Assembly (NCBI GenBank): GCA_945878515.1
Contig: CAMCTL010000062.1
Span: 1-17,106 of the forward strand
From: Flavobacterium psychrophilum
GTDB lineage: Bacteria; Bacteroidota; Bacteroidia; Flavobacteriales; Flavobacteriaceae
Length of the DNA: 17,106 nucleotides
Direction: 5' to 3'
Positions 1-8,332 of the stretch are shown piece by piece. Every line of letters starts with the position of its first letter. Position 1 is the first letter of the stretch. A program made the position numbers and the translations under genes. The notes under the pieces were generated by a model. That model was given only the letters and a program-made list of their open reading frames with translations, ran no database searches and was not told where the DNA came from.

Positions 1-736
1 CCTGTGCCAAGGGCATAACAGTCAGACTTTTTAAAACGGGTAAAATTTTGCCAATAGCTTCAATCTTATCGTTAGGAACATTCATCAAAATATATTTTGA
101 TTTTCGAGCTCGTAATACCGATTCAATTCGGAATTTTAATGTATCAATAATTTTTTGAGATTCTGTAGTCACTTTTGGAGAAACCGCTAAAACCGCTTCA
201 CTTTTGAAAATTACTTCAACCTCTTTTAAATTGTTTTTAAACAAAGTGCTTCCGCTAGAAACAATATCAACAATTGCATCGGCAAGACCGATGTTTGGAG
301 CAATTTCTACTGAGCCTGAAATTTGGTGAAGATCAACTTTTACGCCTTTAGAGTTAAAAAAATCAAGTACCGTATTAGGATAAGAAGTCGCAATACGCAT
401 TCCTTCTAAATCATTGACTGAATTGTATTCGAATGCTTTTGGAACAGCAACAGAAACTTTGCATTTAGAAAAACCTAATTTCTGAATTACTTCGATATTT
501 TTTCCTTTTTCGACCAAAAGATTATCACCAACGATAGCGATATCCACTACTCCGTCTATTAAATATTGAGGAATATCTGAATTTCGTAGATACAAAACCT
601 CTAGTGGAAAGTTAGATGCTTCCGCTTTTAATTGATCTATTCCATTGTCGATTGAAATTCCTGCATCTTTTAGGATTTGGATACTCTCTTCGTTTAAGCG
701 ACCTGATTTTTGAATGGCAATTTTTAAAGTATTCAT
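1..736 (-). CDS. hisG: ATP phosphoribosyltransferase HisG, partial (3' end outside window)
   Basis: HisG catalyses the first step of histidine synthesis, joining ATP and PRPP to give phosphoribosyl-ATP. I translated it by hand: 245 codons are open from the ATG at 736 to the left edge without a stop. It begins MNTLKIAIQKSGRLNEES. The PRPP-binding signature is visible at about residues 144-164 (E144, then GLADAIVDIVSSGST). The reading frame is still open at residue 245, so this should be the long HisG form (about 285 residues) with a C-terminal ACT-like domain for histidine feedback; that domain is mostly outside the window. The ATG at 736 is chosen because it starts the conserved first strand and no earlier in-frame ATG fits. 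It lies about 75 nt downstream of a terminator hairpin and a His-rich leader peptide, so it is the first structural gene of an attenuated his operon that continues to the left. Confidence 0.95.
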   Translation of the reverse strand, partial: MNTLKIAIQKSGRLNEESIQILKDAGISIDNGIDQLKAEASNFPLEVLYLRNSDIPQYLIDGVVDIAIVGDNLLVEKGKNIEVIQKLGFSKCKVSVAVPKAFEYNSVNDLEGMRIATSYPNTVLDFFNSKGVKVDLHQISGSVEIAPNIGLADAIVDIVSSGSTLFKNNLKEVEVIFKSEAVLAVSPKVTTESQKIIDTLKFRIESVLRARKSKYILMNVPNDKIEAIGKILPVLKSLTVMPLAQ

Positions 737-801
737 TGTTAGTTTTTTGTTTGTGGTTTGTTGTTTATGGTTGGCGGATTCAAGTCATAAATACAACGAT
801 T

Positions 802-842
802 TATAAAATAAAAAACCCGTTTGATGCACTCAAACGGGTTTT
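802..842 (-). terminator. his attenuator terminator hairpin
   Basis: This is a perfect 13-bp stem (812-824 paired with 830-842) with a 5-nt loop. On the minus strand it reads AAAACCCGTTTGA, loop, TCAAACGGGTTTT, followed by the T-rich TTATTTTATAA. It lies 27 nt after the leader-peptide stop codon and about 75 nt before the hisG ATG, the usual place for a transcription attenuator. It is the only strong hairpin in the leader. Confidence 0.88.
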
Positions 843-869
843 AGAATATGATTTTTACATACCATATCA

Positions 870-929
870 TTAACACATCGCCTGAGAGCAATAATGAAAA
901 TGATGGTGATGCAATTGAATTGATAACAT
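870..929 (-). CDS. hisL: his operon leader peptide (HisL-like, 19 aa)
   Basis: A 19-codon reading frame lies on the minus strand, upstream of hisG: MLSIQLHHHHFHYCSQAMC followed by TAA. Five of the 19 codons are His, four of them consecutive (CAT CAC CAT CAT, then TTT CAT). The codons were checked base by base from the ATG at 929 to the stop at 870-872. Its role would be to sense charged tRNA-His: a ribosome stalled at the His run changes folding of the downstream RNA and prevents the terminator at 812-842 from forming. It starts about 27 nt downstream of the expected transcription start of the TATATTTG promoter. In sequence it is unrelated to enterobacterial HisL apart from the His run. Too short for most gene finders. 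Confidence 0.88.
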   Translation of the reverse strand: MLSIQLHHHHFHYCSQAMC

Positions 930-962
930 ATTTTTTAATTTGGTAATCCTTTTATTCGGTTG

Positions 963-994
963 CAAATATAGTAGAAAATATATTTACAAAGCAA
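963..994 (-). promoter_or_regulatory. Predicted his operon promoter (Bacteroidetes type)
   Basis: On the minus strand, TATATTTG (963-970) matches the Bacteroidetes primary-sigma -7 consensus TAnnTTTG. Upstream, TTTG at 987-990 (16-nt spacer) or TTG at 992-994 (21-nt spacer) could be the -33 element. Transcription would start near 956, about 27 nt before the leader-peptide ATG. Confidence 0.6.
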
Positions 995-1027
995 TTTTTA
1001 ATTTAACTAAGTAAAAATTAATTGTTA

Positions 1028-1082
1028 AAAATCATCTGTTTTGTATTGTTTCTTTTCAAAAACGACACCAACAGATGATTTT
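1028..1082 (-). terminator. Probable terminator after pckA
   Basis: A 13-bp perfect inverted repeat, AAAATCATCTGTT (1028-1040) and AACAGATGATTTT (1070-1082), encloses a 29-nt loop that starts 24 nt after the pckA stop. On the minus strand the second arm runs into TTTTTAACAATTAATTTTT. The loop is longer than typical, so efficiency is uncertain, but position and T-tract fit termination of pckA before the his promoter. Confidence 0.6.
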
Positions 1083-1105
1083 ACATTAAAAACGGTCAAA
1101 TGTTA

Positions 1106-2746
1106 TTATACTTCAACAGCAACAGCTTCTAGTGAAGGTCCAGCAGCAACTAAACGTTTTCCTTCTTCATTTCCTGTATATTGCTCAAAATATTTGATGT
1201 AACGAGAAGCTAAATCTTTTGCTTTCTCATCCCATTCGGCTTTATCAGCATAAGTGTCTCTTGGATCTAGAATTCCTTGACTTACATTTGGTAAAGCGGT
1301 TGGGAAAGTTAAATTCAAGAAAGGAATAGTATTAGTTTCGGCTTTGTTGATATCGCCATTGATTATCGCATCAATAATGGCTCTGGTGTTTTTTAAAGAA
1401 ATTCTTTTTCCAGTTCCGTTCCATCCTGTATTTACAAGATAGGCTGTTGCTTTGTGTTCTTTCATTTTACCAATTAATGTTTTTGAATACATAGTTGGGT
1501 GTAATGTTAAGAAAGCTTCGCCAAAGGCAGGTGAGAAAGATGGTTCTGGGGCAGTAATTCCTCTTTCAGTTCCAGCCAGTTTAGAAGTATATCCACAAAG
1601 GAAGTGATATGCAGCTTGATCTTCGGTTAAGATTGATACTGGGGGCAATACACCAAAAGCATCAGCAGAAAGATAAATAATTTTGCTAGCGTGTCCAGCT
1701 TTTGAAGGCAATACAATCTTGCTAATGTGATAAATTGGATATGAAACTCTAGAGTTTTCGGTAATTGAATGATCGTAATAATCGATTTCTCCGTATTCAT
1801 CAACGATAACATTTTCTAATAAAGCGTCTCTTTTGATGGCTCTCCAAATGTCAGGTTCATTATTTTCGCTCAAGTCAATTACTTTTGCGTAACAACCACC
1901 TTCATAATTAAATACACCATTATCATCCCAACCGTGTTCGTCATCACCAATTAAATATCTTTTTGGATCGGCAGATAAAGTTGTTTTTCCTGTTCCTGAA
2001 AGTCCAAAGAAAACAGCAACATCACCCTCTGGGCCTACGTTAGCAGAACAGTGCATAGAAGCCATACCTTTTAGTGGTAAATAGTAGTTCATCATAGCGA
2101 ACATTCCTTTTTTCATTTCGCCACCGTACCAAGTTCCACCTATGATTTGAATTTTCTCGGTAAGATTAAATAATACATAGTTTTCTGAATTTAAACCTTG
2201 TGCTTTCCAATTTGGATTGGTTGCTTTTGAGGCATTCATTACGATGAAATCTGGCTCACCAAAATTTTCTAATTCGTATATAGAAGGTCTGATGAACATA
2301 TTGGTAACAAAGTGTGCTTGCCAAGCTACTTCCATTACGAAACGAACTTTAAGTCTAGTGTCAACGTTTGTTCCGCAAAAAGCATCGACAACATACAACT
2401 TGGGAGAAGTAGAAAGTTGTTCCAAAGTTAATTCCTTTAATTCGTCCCAAATTGCTTTTGTAGTTGGATAATTTGGAGAACTAATTCCCGATTCTTTGTC
2501 CCAGCAAATGGTATCTTTAGTGATATCATCTTTTACAATGTATCGGTCTTTAGGAGAACGTCCTGTAAAAATTCCAGTTTTAACGGCCACGCAACCAGTA
2601 TCAGTCAAAGCACCTTTTTCGAAGCCTTTTCTTTTGTGCGATACCTCTGCTTGATATAGTTCTTCATAAGAGGAATTGTAAGCTACTTCATGATACCCTG
2701 TAATTCCTAAATTGTGTAATTCCTGAATAATTCTAATGTTTTTCAT
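1106..2746 (-). CDS. pckA: Phosphoenolpyruvate carboxykinase (ATP)
   Basis: PckA converts oxaloacetate and ATP to phosphoenolpyruvate, CO2 and ADP in the cytosol, the committed step of gluconeogenesis. The protein is 546 aa, normal for the ATP-dependent family (about 530-540 in E. coli). Visible motifs are TGRSPKDRY at about 61-69 (oxaloacetate-binding arginine), the [11 protein letters not shown] segment at about 204-214, MHCSANVG near 231 (metal-binding His), the P-loop [10 protein letters not shown] at 248-257 and the kinase-2 motif IGDDEHGW at 266-273 (metal-binding Asp). The ATG at 2746 gives the expected N-terminus; there is no obvious Shine-Dalgarno sequence. It appears monocistronic: a hairpin follows the stop, and the divergent thrE gene lies 230 bp upstream. 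A TAAATTTG box on the minus strand (2788-2795) inside a repeated motif may be its promoter, but no convincing -33 element is visible. Confidence 0.97.
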   Translation of the reverse strand: MKNIRIIQELHNLGITGYHEVAYNSSYEELYQAEVSHKRKGFEKGALTDTGCVAVKTGIFTGRSPKDRYIVKDDITKDTICWDKESGISSPNYPTTKAIWDELKELTLEQLSTSPKLYVVDAFCGTNVDTRLKVRFVMEVAWQAHFVTNMFIRPSIYELENFGEPDFIVMNASKATNPNWKAQGLNSENYVLFNLTEKIQIIGGTWYGGEMKKGMFAMMNYYLPLKGMASMHCSANVGPEGDVAVFFGLSGTGKTTLSADPKRYLIGDDEHGWDDNGVFNYEGGCYAKVIDLSENNEPDIWRAIKRDALLENVIVDEYGEIDYYDHSITENSRVSYPIYHISKIVLPSKAGHASKIIYLSADAFGVLPPVSILTEDQAAYHFLCGYTSKLAGTERGITAPEPSFSPAFGEAFLTLHPTMYSKTLIGKMKEHKATAYLVNTGWNGTGKRISLKNTRAIIDAIINGDINKAETNTIPFLNLTFPTALPNVSQGILDPRDTYADKAEWDEKAKDLASRYIKYFEQYTGNEEGKRLVAAGPSLEAVAVEV

Positions 2747-2783
2747 AATCTTAATTTTATATTTAATTTAATCGTTAAATTCT

Positions 2784-2851
2784 TTTCCAAATTTACGAAA
2801 TTCTCATCCAGTAAACCTGATAATTGTCATATTTCCAATAAATTTACGAAA
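2784..2851. repeat. Imperfect direct repeat in the pckA upstream region
   Basis: Two copies of nearly the same motif lie 51 bp apart (measured at the shared 12-mer). TTTCCAAATTTACGAAA is at 2784-2800. At 2832-2851 the same motif carries 3 extra bases between TTTCCAA and ATTTACGAAA. Both contain AAATTTACGAAA. The copy nearer pckA contains the TAAATTTG -7-like box on the minus strand. Spacing near five helical turns in a divergent promoter region could mean paired binding sites; function is inferred only from position. Confidence 0.5.
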
Positions 2852-2925
2852 ACGATTTCTGTATTTACAAGGATTTAATAAGGTTTTTATATGATTATTA
2901 TCATACAAAGTGAGTTAATTATCAC

Positions 2926-2933
2926 TAATTTTG
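2926..2933 (+). promoter_or_regulatory. Candidate -7 promoter element for thrE
   Basis: TAATTTTG matches TAnnTTTG and lies 43 nt before the ATG at 2977. No clear TTG -33 element is present. At 2891-2904, ATGATTATTATCAT (5-bp inverted arms around TATT) occupies the place where a -33 element or activator site would be. Weak prediction. Confidence 0.35.
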
Positions 2934-2976
2934 CCACAAGAAAAAATAGGAAATATAAGCTCCTATTTACTTTATT

Positions 2977-4347
2977 ATGTTAGACGATTCTCAAAAAATA
3001 ATCGAAGAAAGAAAAGCACAATCCGTACTAAATTTATTGACAGAGATTGGAGAAATGATGATTACTAGTGGATCGCATTCGGCTAGAATTGTTAGAAATT
3101 TAGAACGAATAGCTAAGGGTTTAGGTTATAATTGTGAATTGGTTTTGACTTATACTGGAATTGTAATTTCGGTTTACAAACAAAATAAATTTAAAACACA
3201 CACTTTAGCAAGGACTATTAAAGCAAAAGGACTGAATTTTGAAACCATTTCGGAAATTAGTATTTTGTCTTGGGATGTGCTCATAAACAAAATCTCCATT
3301 CACGAAATTAGATCCATATTAAAACAAATCAAAGATAAAAAAGTCTATTCTGATTTGCAATTGTACGCATTAGTTCCTCTTGCAAGTGTGGCACTTTGCG
3401 TTTTATTCGACGGCGATTTGTTGCAATCTTTTATTGTTTATTTTTCGACATTATTAGGTTATTATGTAAGGAGATCTATGATGTTAAAACATCACAGTCA
3501 CATGGTTTCATTTTATATTGGAGCAACGATTTCCACATTCTTCATTCACTTTATAGGCGTTTTTTGTAATATTGAAGTTAAGGAGGCATTGGTGGTTTCT
3601 GTTTTATATCTTATTCCTGGAGCGGTGATGATAAACTCATTTATAGATTATCTAGAAGGTTATTTTGAGTCTGGGACCGCGCGCTTAATATATAGCCTAA
3701 TGCTGGTTTTGATGATTTCCTTTGGTTTTCTTTCATCATCGGTATTCTTTAATTTGTCTTTTGTAAATGCTTTGAATGTATTTGATTTGTCAGGTTTTCA
3801 ATTGGTATTAAAAGAAACATTTACACCTCAAGGTTTTTGGATTGTGATTTCAAAATTTATTTTCGGAGGCATAACCTCTCTTGGTTTTGCACTTGTTTTC
3901 AACACCCCAAAAAGAGCTTTATGGACCGTGTTTTTGCTCGGATCTTTGGGTTATTTGATAAAATTTATTTTGGTATCAGAATTTGATTTGAACCTTACCT
4001 TTTCCATTTTTGTAGCCTCTAGTTTTGTGGGAATTTCAGGAATGTATTTTGCCCACAGAGCGCATACGCCACCAATTATATTTATGATTCCGGCGGTAAT
4101 TAATATGATTCCGGGTTTGTTAAGTTACGAATTTATGATGGGAATGATTGATTGGATTAGTGGAAATTCTGGTCAAAAACCTGCAGTCGAAGATATTATT
4201 CAAACTTTTTCCTATGGAATTTCTACAGTATTTATTCTTTTTGCTTTGGCTTTTGGCGTTGCTTTTCCAGTTGTAGTATTCAAATCCTACACCGTAAAAG
4301 ATAAAGATTTGAATGTTATGATTAAAAAAATGTTCCAAAGAAACTAG
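2977..4347 (+). CDS. ThrE-family (threonine/serine exporter) membrane protein
   Basis: This is a 456-aa integral membrane protein of the ThrE family, a fusion of the parts found separately as YjjP and YjjB in other bacteria. The soluble N-terminus (about 1-125) has the family pattern: LLTEIGEMMITSGSHSARIV near 20-39, then LVLTYTGIVISVY. About ten hydrophobic segments follow (about 128-435), with LIPGAVMINSFIDYL at 212-226 and a second PG-containing motif, MIPAVINMIPG, at 370-380. Family members export threonine and serine (known in Corynebacterium) or, for YjjPB, succinate; the substrate here is unknown. It stands alone, divergent from pckA, with no close downstream gene on its strand. A decayed paralogue of its 3' end lies at 10455-10718, about 75% identical in protein sequence over the last 71 residues by hand count. 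Confidence 0.88.
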   Translation: MLDDSQKIIEERKAQSVLNLLTEIGEMMITSGSHSARIVRNLERIAKGLGYNCELVLTYTGIVISVYKQNKFKTHTLARTIKAKGLNFETISEISILSWDVLINKISIHEIRSILKQIKDKKVYSDLQLYALVPLASVALCVLFDGDLLQSFIVYFSTLLGYYVRRSMMLKHHSHMVSFYIGATISTFFIHFIGVFCNIEVKEALVVSVLYLIPGAVMINSFIDYLEGYFESGTARLIYSLMLVLMISFGFLSSSVFFNLSFVNALNVFDLSGFQLVLKETFTPQGFWIVISKFIFGGITSLGFALVFNTPKRALWTVFLLGSLGYLIKFILVSEFDLNLTFSIFVASSFVGISGMYFAHRAHTPPIIFMIPAVINMIPGLLSYEFMMGMIDWISGNSGQKPAVEDIIQTFSYGISTVFILFALAFGVAFPVVVFKSYTVKDKDLNVMIKKMFQRN

Positions 4348-4575
4348 CTTTTTCAATCATTGTTTTACCTTATTTCTTAAAAAAAACAGGCATGCATCCT
4401 ATTACAAATAGCAACTAAATTATTATTTAATTCCGTTGTTAATAATATTGAAATTTACTTCTTTCAATAATAAACTTTATGAATGTTTGTTATCGCAAAA
4501 CCGTTCAGTCCCAAATCCACCGTCATTAGGTTCGCATAAGCTAAAAATAAATATTTTTTTAGATTAAGATTTTTT

Positions 4576-6915
4576 TTAAGACATATTATCCTTAGCACTA
4601 AGTTCCTCTATTGCTCTTTGACAAATTGAAATAAAGGTTGCAACTTCGTTTTTCCAGATAAAACTCTTGGGATTTTTATTAATTTCGTTTTCAATCCTTG
4701 TTGCTATTTCAATCCCTTTTGCAATTCCCATTAAACTTAATGATGACCTTAATTTATGTAGTCCTTCTTTTAATTTGATTGTGTCGTCACAATTATTAGA
4801 TTTTTCTATCGCCTTTAATACCTCAGGGGTTTTTTCTATAAAGAGCGTAATCATGTCGTTAATATAATTCTGATCATTTTCTAAAAACTCATTCAAATAT
4901 TTTAAATCAAAAAGTTTTTCATTTTCATATGTTTGAAATGATGTTTCAGATTTTGATTTCTCTTGAAGATTTTGGTGTATTTTTTCAAGCAATTTATAAG
5001 GATCAAATGGTTTAGAGATATAGCCATTCATTCCAGCATCCAAACACTTCTTTTCTTCTCCTAAAGTGGCATGTGCCGTCAAGGCAATAATTGGTACGTT
5101 AGCCTTGACCCCATAATTTTCCCTGATGTAACGGGTAACATCGTGTCCGTCCATTTCGGGCATTTGAATGTCCATTAAAACAATGTCGTAATCGTTTTCC
5201 ATGATTTTTTCAAGCGCAATTTTACCATTCTCTGCAATATCAATTTTTTTGTTCCAGTTTTCAAAAATACAGCTAGCAAGCAGCTGGTTTAAGTAGTTAT
5301 CCTCGGCCAATAAAATGTTCAGATTTTGTAAGAAATCAGGTGATAATTGTTCTGATTCTTTTGCTTTATTAACTGTACCAGCCTCTGCTCCCTTTTTATA
5401 TTTAATACTAAATGAAAATTCACTTCCTTTTAAAAGTTCACTTTTTACCTTAAGATTACCTCCCTGCAAGTCAATGAGTTTTTTAGTGATGGTAAGTCCT
5501 AAACCTGTACCTCCGTATTTTCTGGTAGTCTCATTTGAAGCCTGATTAAAACTTTCAAATATGGAGTGCAACTTGTTTGACGCGATGCCGATACCCGTGT
5601 CAATTACCGAAAATTCAAGAATCGTTTCGGACTCGGTTTCGTTTACTTGTGAAACCAAGATTTCTACATACCCTTTTTCTGTAAATTTTATTGCATTTCC
5701 TACTAGATTTATCAATATTTGAGATAACCTTGTAGGATCTCCTATCAAGAAATTATTAATATTTGAATCTATTTTGCACAATAATTTGATTTTTTTTTCT
5801 TTTGCTGTAAGTTCTAACAATTCAACTACGGAATGCACTGCATTAGATAAAGAAAAATTCACAGCTTCAAAAGTCATTTTGTTGGCTTCAATTTTAGAAA
5901 AATCTAAGATGTCGTTTATGATGACCATTAAGTTTTCGCCAGCCACTTTTATGGAGTTAACACTTTGTTTTTGTTTTGAATCGAGTTTAGTATCCTCCAG
6001 AATATTAGCAAACCCAATTATTCCGTTCATTGGCGTACGTATTTCGTGACTCATGTTGGCCAGAAACTGCTCTTTGATTCTAACGGATTGTTCTGCTAAA
6101 TCCTTGGCCTGAATTAATTCAAGCTCAATTTCTCTTTGCTCTGTAATATCTTGTATTGTACCAAGAATCTTCAAGGGATTGTTATTTTCGTCTTTCAAAC
6201 ACTTTAAATATTCTTTCACATATTTTATAGTGCCTCTTTTTGCCGTAATTCTGTGAACAAACTGGACCTCACTATTAGAGGACTTAACTTTATTAATATT
6301 TTTTTTAAATATGCTTATATCTTCTGGTTGAATACAGGATTTGAAATAATCAAAAAACAAGGTTTCTTTTTTGTCTACTTCGAGTATGTTTAACAGTTCT
6401 TCTGAATAATAAAAGTCCTCTTCATCAGTTAAGTTGATTTCCCAACTTCCAATTTTCGCCAGTTTTTGGGCTTCAGAAAGTCTTTCTGCGTTGATTTTTA
6501 GTTCCTGTTCCGATTTGCTGCGTTGCACGAGACTTTCGTAGAGTTTCATGGCATTTCTTATGCTTTGCGATATACCGTCTGGGGTCAAAAGTGTCTTTGG
6601 AATATAGTCTGATGCGCCACCTAAAATGGCTTGACTGGCAATTTTTTCATCTCCGTGCGATGTAATAAAAATCACAGGAGTATCAACACCATTATCCCTA
6701 AGTTTTTTTAAAAAACTTATACCATTGGCGTCTGGCATCATGTAGTCTAAAAAAATCAGGTTGTATTGTGATGATAAAATTTTCTCCAAACCTTCCTTGG
6801 CTGAATAGGCACTTTCTACATCGGCAATGATGCCCGACTGAGAAATGGATCTTTTTAACGCCATAGAATCGATTTCGTCGTCATCAATAGACAATATTTT
6901 TAAAGGAACAGCCAT
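4576..6915 (-). CDS. Hybrid sensor histidine kinase (REC-PAS-HisKA-HATPase-REC-HPt)
   Basis: A 779-aa cytoplasmic signalling protein with no membrane segment or signal peptide. Domain order: receiver 1 (about 5-125; DDDE at 11-14, phospho-acceptor D57, K107); PAS (about 145-262, ending with GTIQDITEQRE); HisKA with SHEIRTPMNG, phospho-His H290; HATPase_c (N-box NLVGNAIKF with N407, DTGIGI 439-444, GGTGLGL 468-474); receiver 2 (about 532-650; AEDN 537-540, D582, K635); HPt (about 668-775) with LHKLRSSLSLMG, phospho-His H720. All catalytic residues appear intact, so it carries a full H-D-H relay plus an input receiver. Receiver 1 resembles the stand-alone regulator at 7179-7586 (DDEIDSMALKR against DDEVDVMNVKR). 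The gene is 263 bp from that operon and may have its own promoter. There is no DNA-binding or enzymatic output domain. The signal sensed is unknown. Confidence 0.93.
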   Translation of the reverse strand: MAVPLKILSIDDDEIDSMALKRSISQSGIIADVESAYSAKEGLEKILSSQYNLIFLDYMMPDANGISFLKKLRDNGVDTPVIFITSHGDEKIASQAILGGASDYIPKTLLTPDGISQSIRNAMKLYESLVQRSKSEQELKINAERLSEAQKLAKIGSWEINLTDEEDFYYSEELLNILEVDKKETLFFDYFKSCIQPEDISIFKKNINKVKSSNSEVQFVHRITAKRGTIKYVKEYLKCLKDENNNPLKILGTIQDITEQREIELELIQAKDLAEQSVRIKEQFLANMSHEIRTPMNGIIGFANILEDTKLDSKQKQSVNSIKVAGENLMVIINDILDFSKIEANKMTFEAVNFSLSNAVHSVVELLELTAKEKKIKLLCKIDSNINNFLIGDPTRLSQILINLVGNAIKFTEKGYVEILVSQVNETESETILEFSVIDTGIGIASNKLHSIFESFNQASNETTRKYGGTGLGLTITKKLIDLQGGNLKVKSELLKGSEFSFSIKYKKGAEAGTVNKAKESEQLSPDFLQNLNILLAEDNYLNQLLASCIFENWNKKIDIAENGKIALEKIMENDYDIVLMDIQMPEMDGHDVTRYIRENYGVKANVPIIALTAHATLGEEKKCLDAGMNGYISKPFDPYKLLEKIHQNLQEKSKSETSFQTYENEKLFDLKYLNEFLENDQNYINDMITLFIEKTPEVLKAIEKSNNCDDTIKLKEGLHKLRSSLSLMGIAKGIEIATRIENEINKNPKSFIWKNEVATFISICQRAIEELSAKDNMS

Positions 6916-7178
6916 ATTTTGTTTTATAAGTTCATTGATACTCCAAAGCTTTAAATCACTGAAAAAATCTCGTTCATTCTCGCACTGGGCTATCTATCAA
7001 TATTATTTTATGCACAAGCACCTCTTTTTTACAGCAATCAAAATAGAAAATGCTACTTTCTCTTGATGTCAAATTTAAAACCACTATCATTACCAGCTTT
7101 ATAAAAATAATCTTGCAATTATTTATTATCTACTAATAACATATCGATGTTTATAAAGACAAAATTTACCCTCTAATT

Positions 7179-7586
7179 TTACATTTCGCACAACTGCCAA
7201 AAATTTTTGAGTGTAGCAACCGAAGTTAGAAACTTCTCGAATGACAACGGTTTTAAAATGTATCCAGCAACATTAAGATTATAGGCGTTAATTTTGTCGC
7301 TGTCCTCATTTGATGTAGTCATCACAAATACAGAAATATGTTTTAATCTATCATCTTTTCTAATTATAGTAAGAAATTCAATTCCATTCATTTTTGGCAT
7401 ATTTAAATCAAGAATAATGATTCTGGGTAAAGGAATCGTTTTATCATTTAACATTTCTAGGGCTTCGACCCCATTGTTAGCAATAAAAATTGGATTCTGA
7501 ATGTTGTTTTTCGAGAAGGCTCTTTTTACATTCATTACGTCCACCTCGTCATCTTCTACTAAAAGTATGTTCACTAGTTTTGTCAT
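7179..7586 (-). CDS. Single-domain response regulator (Rcp1/CheY-like)
   Basis: A 135-aa lone receiver domain with no output. Acidic pocket EDDE at 11-14, phospho-acceptor D60 in IIILDLNMPKMNG, switch Thr in FVMTTSN at about 90-91, conserved K112 in GYILKPLSF. The EDDEVDVMNVKRAF start is typical of Rcp1-type regulators, which are usually encoded next to phytochrome- or GAF-type histidine kinases. It starts 11 bp after the stop of the kinase at 7598-8326, so it is almost certainly co-transcribed with, and phosphorylated by, one or both upstream kinases. It could act by protein contact or pass phosphate to the HPt domain of the hybrid kinase next door; both roles are inference. Confidence 0.93.
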   Translation of the reverse strand: MTKLVNILLVEDDEVDVMNVKRAFSKNNIQNPIFIANNGVEALEMLNDKTIPLPRIIILDLNMPKMNGIEFLTIIRKDDRLKHISVFVMTTSNEDSDKINAYNLNVAGYILKPLSFEKFLTSVATLKNFWQLCEM

Positions 7587-7597
7587 TTCGTAATTTT

Positions 7598-8326
7598 TTA
7601 AATTATTAATTTTATTATTTTAGGCCAATTTACTATAAATAGTGATCCTCTATTTTTCGCAGGAAAATATTCTATTTTTCCTCCTACCATTTTTACTATT
7701 TTTTTACTAATTGTAAGTCCCGCACCTATGGTTTCTAGCACATCCTTTGAATTAGCGGTGTAAAATATATTAAAAATTTTATCCGTAACCTGATCGCTTA
7801 TCCCTGGACCGTCATCACTAATTTTTATTTCATATTCTGTTTCTTTTTCAGTTATTTCGACATATACATTTCCTTTTTCTTTGTCATGAAATCTAACGGC
7901 ATTGTCAAACAAGTTAAACAAAACTTTTTGAAGTTTTTTTCCCAAGGTTTCAAAACTTTCCTTTTTAAGGTAAAAGTTAAGGTGAAATTCTACATTTTGT
8001 TGCTCTTTGATGATGCGGATGCTATCATTTACCAATTTAGGAAGGTTCACTTCGTATAGCTCCATTTCTATTGAACTAACTCTGGAAACTTCCAGCAAGG
8101 CATTCATCATACTTTCAAGGCGACTGACCCTGTTTTTTAATAATTTAAAGTTGTTTTGCACGTCTTCACTTGCGTTGCTCCCCAAATCTTCTTCTATCCA
8201 GCTAGTTAAATTTGAAATAGCTCGTAACGGAGCTTTAATATCATGGGAAACTATATATATAAAATCGGCATATTCTTTTTTAAGTTCTTCTAGTTCAGTT
8301 TTAAAATCGATTTGTATTTCATCCAT
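7598..8326 (-). CDS. Sensor-less histidine kinase (HisKA-HATPase)
   Basis: A 242-aa soluble kinase made only of a HisKA dimerisation domain and a HATPase_c domain. Phospho-His H28 lies in YIVSHDIKAPLRAISNLTSW. The ATP site shows the N-box LFNLFDNAVRFHD (N142), DDGPGI at 171-176 and a modified G2 box, GAGLTI at about 201-206. There is no recognisable sensor domain: only about 20 residues precede HisKA. It is a clear paralogue of the C-terminal half of the kinase encoded just upstream (YVVSHDLKAPLRAINNLAEW). It starts 6 bp after that gene's stop. It may depend on a partner for input or form heterodimers with it; that is inference. Confidence 0.92.
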   Translation of the reverse strand: MDEIQIDFKTELEELKKEYADFIYIVSHDIKAPLRAISNLTSWIEEDLGSNASEDVQNNFKLLKNRVSRLESMMNALLEVSRVSSIEMELYEVNLPKLVNDSIRIIKEQQNVEFHLNFYLKKESFETLGKKLQKVLFNLFDNAVRFHDKEKGNVYVEITEKETEYEIKISDDGPGISDQVTDKIFNIFYTANSKDVLETIGAGLTISKKIVKMVGGKIEYFPAKNRGSLFIVNWPKIIKLII

Positions 8327-8332
8327 GTTTTA

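Noticed and set aside
616..873. 85-codon open frame on the plus strand over the hisG 5' end and leader
   Set aside because: It is antisense to hisG and covers the his terminator; its composition is not protein-like, and the minus-strand reading (HisG plus attenuator) explains the region fully.
2911..2926. GTGA(n8)TCAC resembling a CRP site upstream of thrE
   Set aside because: The half-site spacing is 8 and not the 6 of CRP sites, and the arms are only 4-5 bp; no basis to call it.
4446..4469. TATTGAAA/TTTCAATA inverted repeat downstream of thrE
   Set aside because: Only an 8-bp AT-rich stem without a T-run; expected by chance at this base composition.
4541..4562. CTAAAAA/TTTTTAG hairpin after the hybrid kinase gene
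   Set aside because: Only 7 bp, almost all A-T, with no T-tract on the minus strand; not credible as a terminator.
7070..7077. TAAATTTG as a promoter of the hybrid kinase
   Set aside because: It matches the -7 consensus on the minus strand, but no TTG lies at a suitable distance upstream; left out as a feature.
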